Shown here piece by piece: positions 60,321 to 64,000 of a DNA stretch of 64,000 nucleotides. The notes beneath the pieces are model-generated. The model worked only from the letters and a program-made list of their open reading frames with translations, was not told the DNA's origin and did no database searches. Position 1 is the first letter of the stretch. Every line of letters begins with the position of its first letter. The DNA lies in assembly GCF_000518085.1 (NCBI RefSeq), contig NZ_KI912377.1, positions 18,674-82,673 of the forward strand, given 5' to 3'. The stretch comes from Bartonella grahamii ATCC 700132 (lineage in GTDB: Bacteria > Pseudomonadota > Alphaproteobacteria > Rhizobiales > Rhizobiaceae). A program made the position numbers and the translations under genes.

Positions 60321-63300
60321 GTGAGAGTGGTAAAAAATAAAAATAAAATGCAAGAAAACAAAAATTCTCTTCCTCGCTTTATTCATTTGAGAGTGCATTC
60401 AGCTTATTCCTTGCTCGAAGGGGCTTTAAAAATCCCCCAAATTATTCAACAGGCTATTTCAGATCATGCACCAGCGGTTGCTATTACCGATACCAATAAT
60501 TTATTTGGTGCTTTGGAATTTTCACAGCATTGTCTTGCTCATGGGGTCCAACCTATTATTGGTTGTCAGCTTACTGTTGATTTTTGTGATGAAAATGATC
60601 ATTCACGTTTGGCTAAATGGCGTAATCCTTCTGATTTTTGCTCTATTGTTCTGTTGGCTGCTAGTGAAATTGGTTATGCTCATTTGGTTCGTCTTGTGAG
60701 CCGTGCTTATCTTGATAAACGTGATACTGATCCTCCTCATATTAAAGCTAATTGGTTGTCGGCACACAGTGAAGGAATAATTGTTTTAACGGGAGGCAAG
60801 GGAGGACCTATTAATCTTTCTTTGGCAGAAGAGAAAAAAGAACATGCTGTTGAACGCTTAATTTATTTGAAAAAATCTTTTGCTGATCGTCTTTATGTGG
60901 AATTACAACGGCATGGCTCTTATGATCGGAGAGTAGAAGCTGATCTTATTGAATTGGCTTATGCGCATGAAATTCCTCTTGTTGCAACAAATGAAGCCTT
61001 TTTTCTGAAGAGAGAAGGGTATGAAGCGCATGATGCGCTGATGGCTGTTTCAGAAGGGCAAATAGTCTCTAATCCAGATCGCAAACGTGTGACGCCAGAT
61101 CATTATTTGAAGTCACAAGATGAAATGGTTACACTCTTTTCTGATCTTCCAGAAGCTTTAGAAAATAGTGTTGAAATTGCATTGCGTTGTCATATTGCCA
61201 CGCCTCTTCGAAAACCGATATTGCCTCGTTTTATAGAACAATCTGCTAATTCAGAAAATACTTTGGAAGTAGAAGATAGTGAGTTGTTAAATCAGGCTAA
61301 AGCTGGTTTGAAGATGCGGCTTGAAACAATTGGATTGGCTGAAGGGTATACGATTGCAGATTATGAGCAGCGGCTTGATTATGAAATTTCAGTTATTACG
61401 CGTATGCAATTTTCTGGATATTTTCTTATCGTTTCAGATTTCATAAAATGGGCAAAGGTTCATGATATCCCCGTTGGACCAGGACGGGGTTCTGGTGCTG
61501 GTTCACTTGTTGCTTATGCATTGACGATTACTGATGTTGATCCATTGCGGTTTTCTCTTCTCTTCGAACGTTTTCTCAACCCAGATCGTGTTTCGATGCC
61601 AGATTTTGATATCGACTTTTGTCAAGAGCGGCGCGAAGAAGTTATTCAATATGTTCAAAAAAAATATGGACGTAATCAAGTTGCTCAAATTATTACCTTT
61701 GGTAAGTTACAGGCACGTGCAGTTTTGCGTGATGTGGGGCGTGTTTTAGAAGTTCCTTATCGTCAGGTGGATTATCTTACAAAATTAATTCCTGCCACAC
61801 CAGGAAGTCAGGTAGAATTGGCTGATGCTATTAAGGATGAACCTAAATTTGAAGAGGAAAAGAAAAAAGATCCCGTTGTTGGACGCGCATTAGATATCGC
61901 ACTCCAGTTGGAGGGACTTTATCGTCATGCTTCGACTCATGCTGCTGGGATTGTTATCGGAGATCGTCCGCTTTGGGAGCTTGTCCCGATGTATCGTGAT
62001 CCTCGTTCTGATATGCCTGTTACACAATTTAACATGAAATATGTTGAACAGGCAGGGCTGGTAAAATTTGATTTTCTTGGATTAAAAACGCTTACTGTTT
62101 TGAAAATGGCAGTCGATTTTGTTGCCAGAAAGGGGATAAAAATAGATTTATCAAATATCCCTCTGAATGATGAAACAACCTACGCCATGATGGCACGTGG
62201 TGAAACGGTTGGTGTGTTTCAGGTGGAAAGTTCTGGTATGCGCAAGGCGTTGATTGGAATGAAGCCAGACCGTATTGAAGATATTATTGCGCTGGTCGCA
62301 CTTTATCGTCCAGGTCCAATGGAGAATATTCCAACCTATAATGCACGCAAACATGGGGAAGAGGAAATTGCTTCTATTCATCCTAAAATCGATCATCTGA
62401 TCAAAGAAACACAAGGTGTTATTGTCTATCAAGAACAGGTGATGCAGATTGCTCAGGTGCTTGCTGGCTATTCGCTTGGAGAAGCCGATTTATTACGTCG
62501 TGCTATGGGGAAAAAAATTCATGCTGAAATGCAAAAACAGCGTACGCGTTTTGTCAATGGAGCTGTTGCAGGTGGTGTTGATAAAGATCAAGCTGATATT
62601 ATCTTTGATCTTTTAGCAAAATTTGCTGATTATGGTTTTAATAAATCGCACGCTGCTGCTTATGCAATTGTTTCTTACCAAACAGCTTATATGAAAGCAA
62701 ATTATCCCGTTGAGTTTTTAGCAGCTTCAATGACATATGATATGACGAATACAGATAAACTTAATGATTTTCGGCGTGAAGCATTAAGGCTGGGTATTGA
62801 AGTTATTGCACCTTCTATACAAACATCTCATCGTGTTTTTGAGGTTGGTGATAACTGTATTTATTATTCTCTTGCTGCCATTAAAGGAGTGGGAGAAACT
62901 GTTGTGGATCATATTGTTGCTTGTCGTGGGGATAAGATTTTTAAGGATCTGGAAGATTTTTGTGCGCGTGTTGATCCTCGTATTGTTAATAAGCGTGCGA
63001 TGGAAAGTTTAGTTTGTGCTGGTGCTTTTGATTGCTTCAACATTGCACGTGAGGTTTTATTAGCTAATCTTGGAACCCTTCATGCGCGTGCACTTCGTAT
63101 TCTCGATGACAATTCTAGCGGGCAGGTTGATATATTTGGAATGGCAGGCGGATTAAAAGAACCATTGATCTTATCGCAAACAACCTCTTGGTTGCCGGCT
63201 GAGAAACTTTATCGAGAATTTCAAGCTATAGGTTTTTACTTTTCTGCGCATCCATTGGAGGAGTATCAAGCTATTCTAGACAAAAAACGCATTCAGACTT

Positions 63301-63815
63301 GGGTTAATTTTGCCAATGCCGTTAAAGGAGGAGCAACGGCTGCACGGCTTGCTGGAACTGTTGTGGCAAAAAACGTGCGCAAAACAAAATCTGGTAAAAA
63401 AATGGGAATTATTCATTTTTCTGATACAAGTGGACAATATGAAGCTGTTCTCTTTTCTGAGGCACTCTCGGATTATGAAGAGATGCTAGAACCCGGAAAA
63501 TCTTTTATTATTACGGTGAGCGCAGAAAATCGTTCTGAAGGAGTTAGTTTGCGAATTGAAACAATTCAGTCGTTGGAACAGGAATCATTAAAACAGCATA
63601 AAATGATGCGTCTTTTTATAAAAACAGTTGATATGCTTCCACAAATTGAACAAAATTTAAATCTTGGGGGGAATGGAGAGGTTGGGCTTATTTTAATTCA
63701 AGAGGATGGATTGCGAGAAGTCGAAATTGCGCTTCCTAAGCGATATAAGGTAAATTCACATGTCGCAAATGCTATGAAATTAATTCAGGGTGTTGTTGAT
63801 GTAGAATTGAGTTAA
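60321..63815 (+). CDS. dnaE: DNA polymerase III subunit alpha
   Basis: The replicative polymerase. 1164 residues from a GTG at 60321; an ATG nine codons later (60348) is an alternative start just ahead of the conserved FIHLRVHSAYSLLEGA. The N-terminal PHP domain (about 15-280) opens with that HxHSxYS-type block, and the palm holds the catalytic aspartates in PDFDIDF (Asp428, Asp430, Asp432) after GPGRGSGAGSLVAYAL. Fingers region YRPGPMENIPTYNARKHG, the helix-hairpin-helix region and a C-terminal OB fold (about 1000-1080) follow. It is an essential core gene and the last one fully inside the window. Confidence 0.96.
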   Translation: MRVVKNKNKMQENKNSLPRFIHLRVHSAYSLLEGALKIPQIIQQAISDHAPAVAITDTNNLFGALEFSQHCLAHGVQPIIGCQLTVDFCDENDHSRLAKWRNPSDFCSIVLLAASEIGYAHLVRLVSRAYLDKRDTDPPHIKANWLSAHSEGIIVLTGGKGGPINLSLAEEKKEHAVERLIYLKKSFADRLYVELQRHGSYDRRVEADLIELAYAHEIPLVATNEAFFLKREGYEAHDALMAVSEGQIVSNPDRKRVTPDHYLKSQDEMVTLFSDLPEALENSVEIALRCHIATPLRKPILPRFIEQSANSENTLEVEDSELLNQAKAGLKMRLETIGLAEGYTIADYEQRLDYEISVITRMQFSGYFLIVSDFIKWAKVHDIPVGPGRGSGAGSLVAYALTITDVDPLRFSLLFERFLNPDRVSMPDFDIDFCQERREEVIQYVQKKYGRNQVAQIITFGKLQARAVLRDVGRVLEVPYRQVDYLTKLIPATPGSQVELADAIKDEPKFEEEKKKDPVVGRALDIALQLEGLYRHASTHAAGIVIGDRPLWELVPMYRDPRSDMPVTQFNMKYVEQAGLVKFDFLGLKTLTVLKMAVDFVARKGIKIDLSNIPLNDETTYAMMARGETVGVFQVESSGMRKALIGMKPDRIEDIIALVALYRPGPMENIPTYNARKHGEEEIASIHPKIDHLIKETQGVIVYQEQVMQIAQVLAGYSLGEADLLRRAMGKKIHAEMQKQRTRFVNGAVAGGVDKDQADIIFDLLAKFADYGFNKSHAAAYAIVSYQTAYMKANYPVEFLAASMTYDMTNTDKLNDFRREALRLGIEVIAPSIQTSHRVFEVGDNCIYYSLAAIKGVGETVVDHIVACRGDKIFKDLEDFCARVDPRIVNKRAMESLVCAGAFDCFNIAREVLLANLGTLHARALRILDDNSSGQVDIFGMAGGLKEPLILSQTTSWLPAEKLYREFQAIGFYFSAHPLEEYQAILDKKRIQTWVNFANAVKGGATAARLAGTVVAKNVRKTKSGKKMGIIHFSDTSGQYEAVLFSEALSDYEEMLEPGKSFIITVSAENRSEGVSLRIETIQSLEQESLKQHKMMRLFIKTVDMLPQIEQNLNLGGNGEVGLILIQEDGLREVEIALPKRYKVNSHVANAMKLIQGVVDVELS

Positions 63816-63948
63816 CAGAAAGATTAAAGATGGGAGCTGATTTTGAGTGGTGTTTTTGCTTTTAGGAGAGCTAAAAATTGAGCTTTTAAAATCGGATTGT
63901 AGGTTTCGGAAAATATTGCTTTTATTTGAGTGAATTATGATGTTTTTT

Positions 63949-64000
63949 TAGTGTCATAGTGTCATAGTGTCATAGTGTCATAGTGTCATAGTGTCATAGT
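63949..64000 (+). repeat. 8-bp tandem repeat (TAGTGTCA), runs off the window
   Basis: Six and a half perfect head-to-tail copies are visible and continue past the edge. It lies 134 bases after the dnaE stop in non-coding DNA, so it can vary in number by slippage. An 8-bp unit is not a multiple of three, so any frame through it would shift with copy number. Confidence 0.9.

Noticed and set aside
63949..64000. CRISPR array
   Set aside because: Units are 8 bp with no spacers; a simple tandem repeat.

Overview
The window reads as a chromosomal segment of a Bartonella species (Alphaproteobacteria, Hyphomicrobiales). The evidence is an AT-rich genome with long, decayed intergenic spaces, rhizobial-type housekeeping gene order (dgt-argS-SPOR divergent from erpA; glmU-glmS-recG; hom-glpX), a GyrA with Ala at the position equivalent to E. 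coli Ser83, and Bartonella-type surface genes (an inducible-autotransporter-like protein and a broken filamentous haemagglutinin). The species cannot be fixed by eye.

Layout. 0-6 kb: the end of a SAM methyltransferase, hutH, a small secreted protein and a ProY/HutT-type amino-acid permease. 6.5-13.4 kb is accessory: a decayed fhaB-like fragment, three tandem copies of a small lipoprotein gene (one intact, two broken) and a 917-residue autotransporter. 13.8-18.9 kb is a second accessory block: a leftward operon with an ATP-grasp ligase and an EamA exporter intact behind two ruined genes, one of which looks like a bacilysin-type prephenate decarboxylase (BacA). The block is bracketed by two diverged direct repeats of about 300 bp. 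19-31.8 kb is core: ATP12 chaperone, glnB-glnA, uvrA, ssb and gyrA-coaD-two cyclophilins. It is interrupted by two decayed phage-type integrases in opposite orientation and by a relic of a second ssb. 33-45 kb: tgt, two convergent MFS transporters, icd, tRNA-Glu, hom-glpX and ilvE. 45-64 kb is dense core: a SPOR-domain protein, argS, dgt, an A-type Fe-S carrier gene, a secreted protein, ccdA, glmU, glmS, recG and dnaE. The window ends inside an 8-bp tandem repeat.

How the genes work together: glnB/glnA form the nitrogen-signalling pair. The gyrA operon couples topology, CoA synthesis and two prolyl isomerases. ccdA, glmU and glmS sit in one rightward run that ends with UDP-GlcNAc precursor supply. 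The accessory blocks carry surface adhesins and lipoproteins and what looks like a decaying dipeptide or small-peptide biosynthesis and export cassette. Function calls come from reading motifs and recalled family sequences only; no database search was possible.
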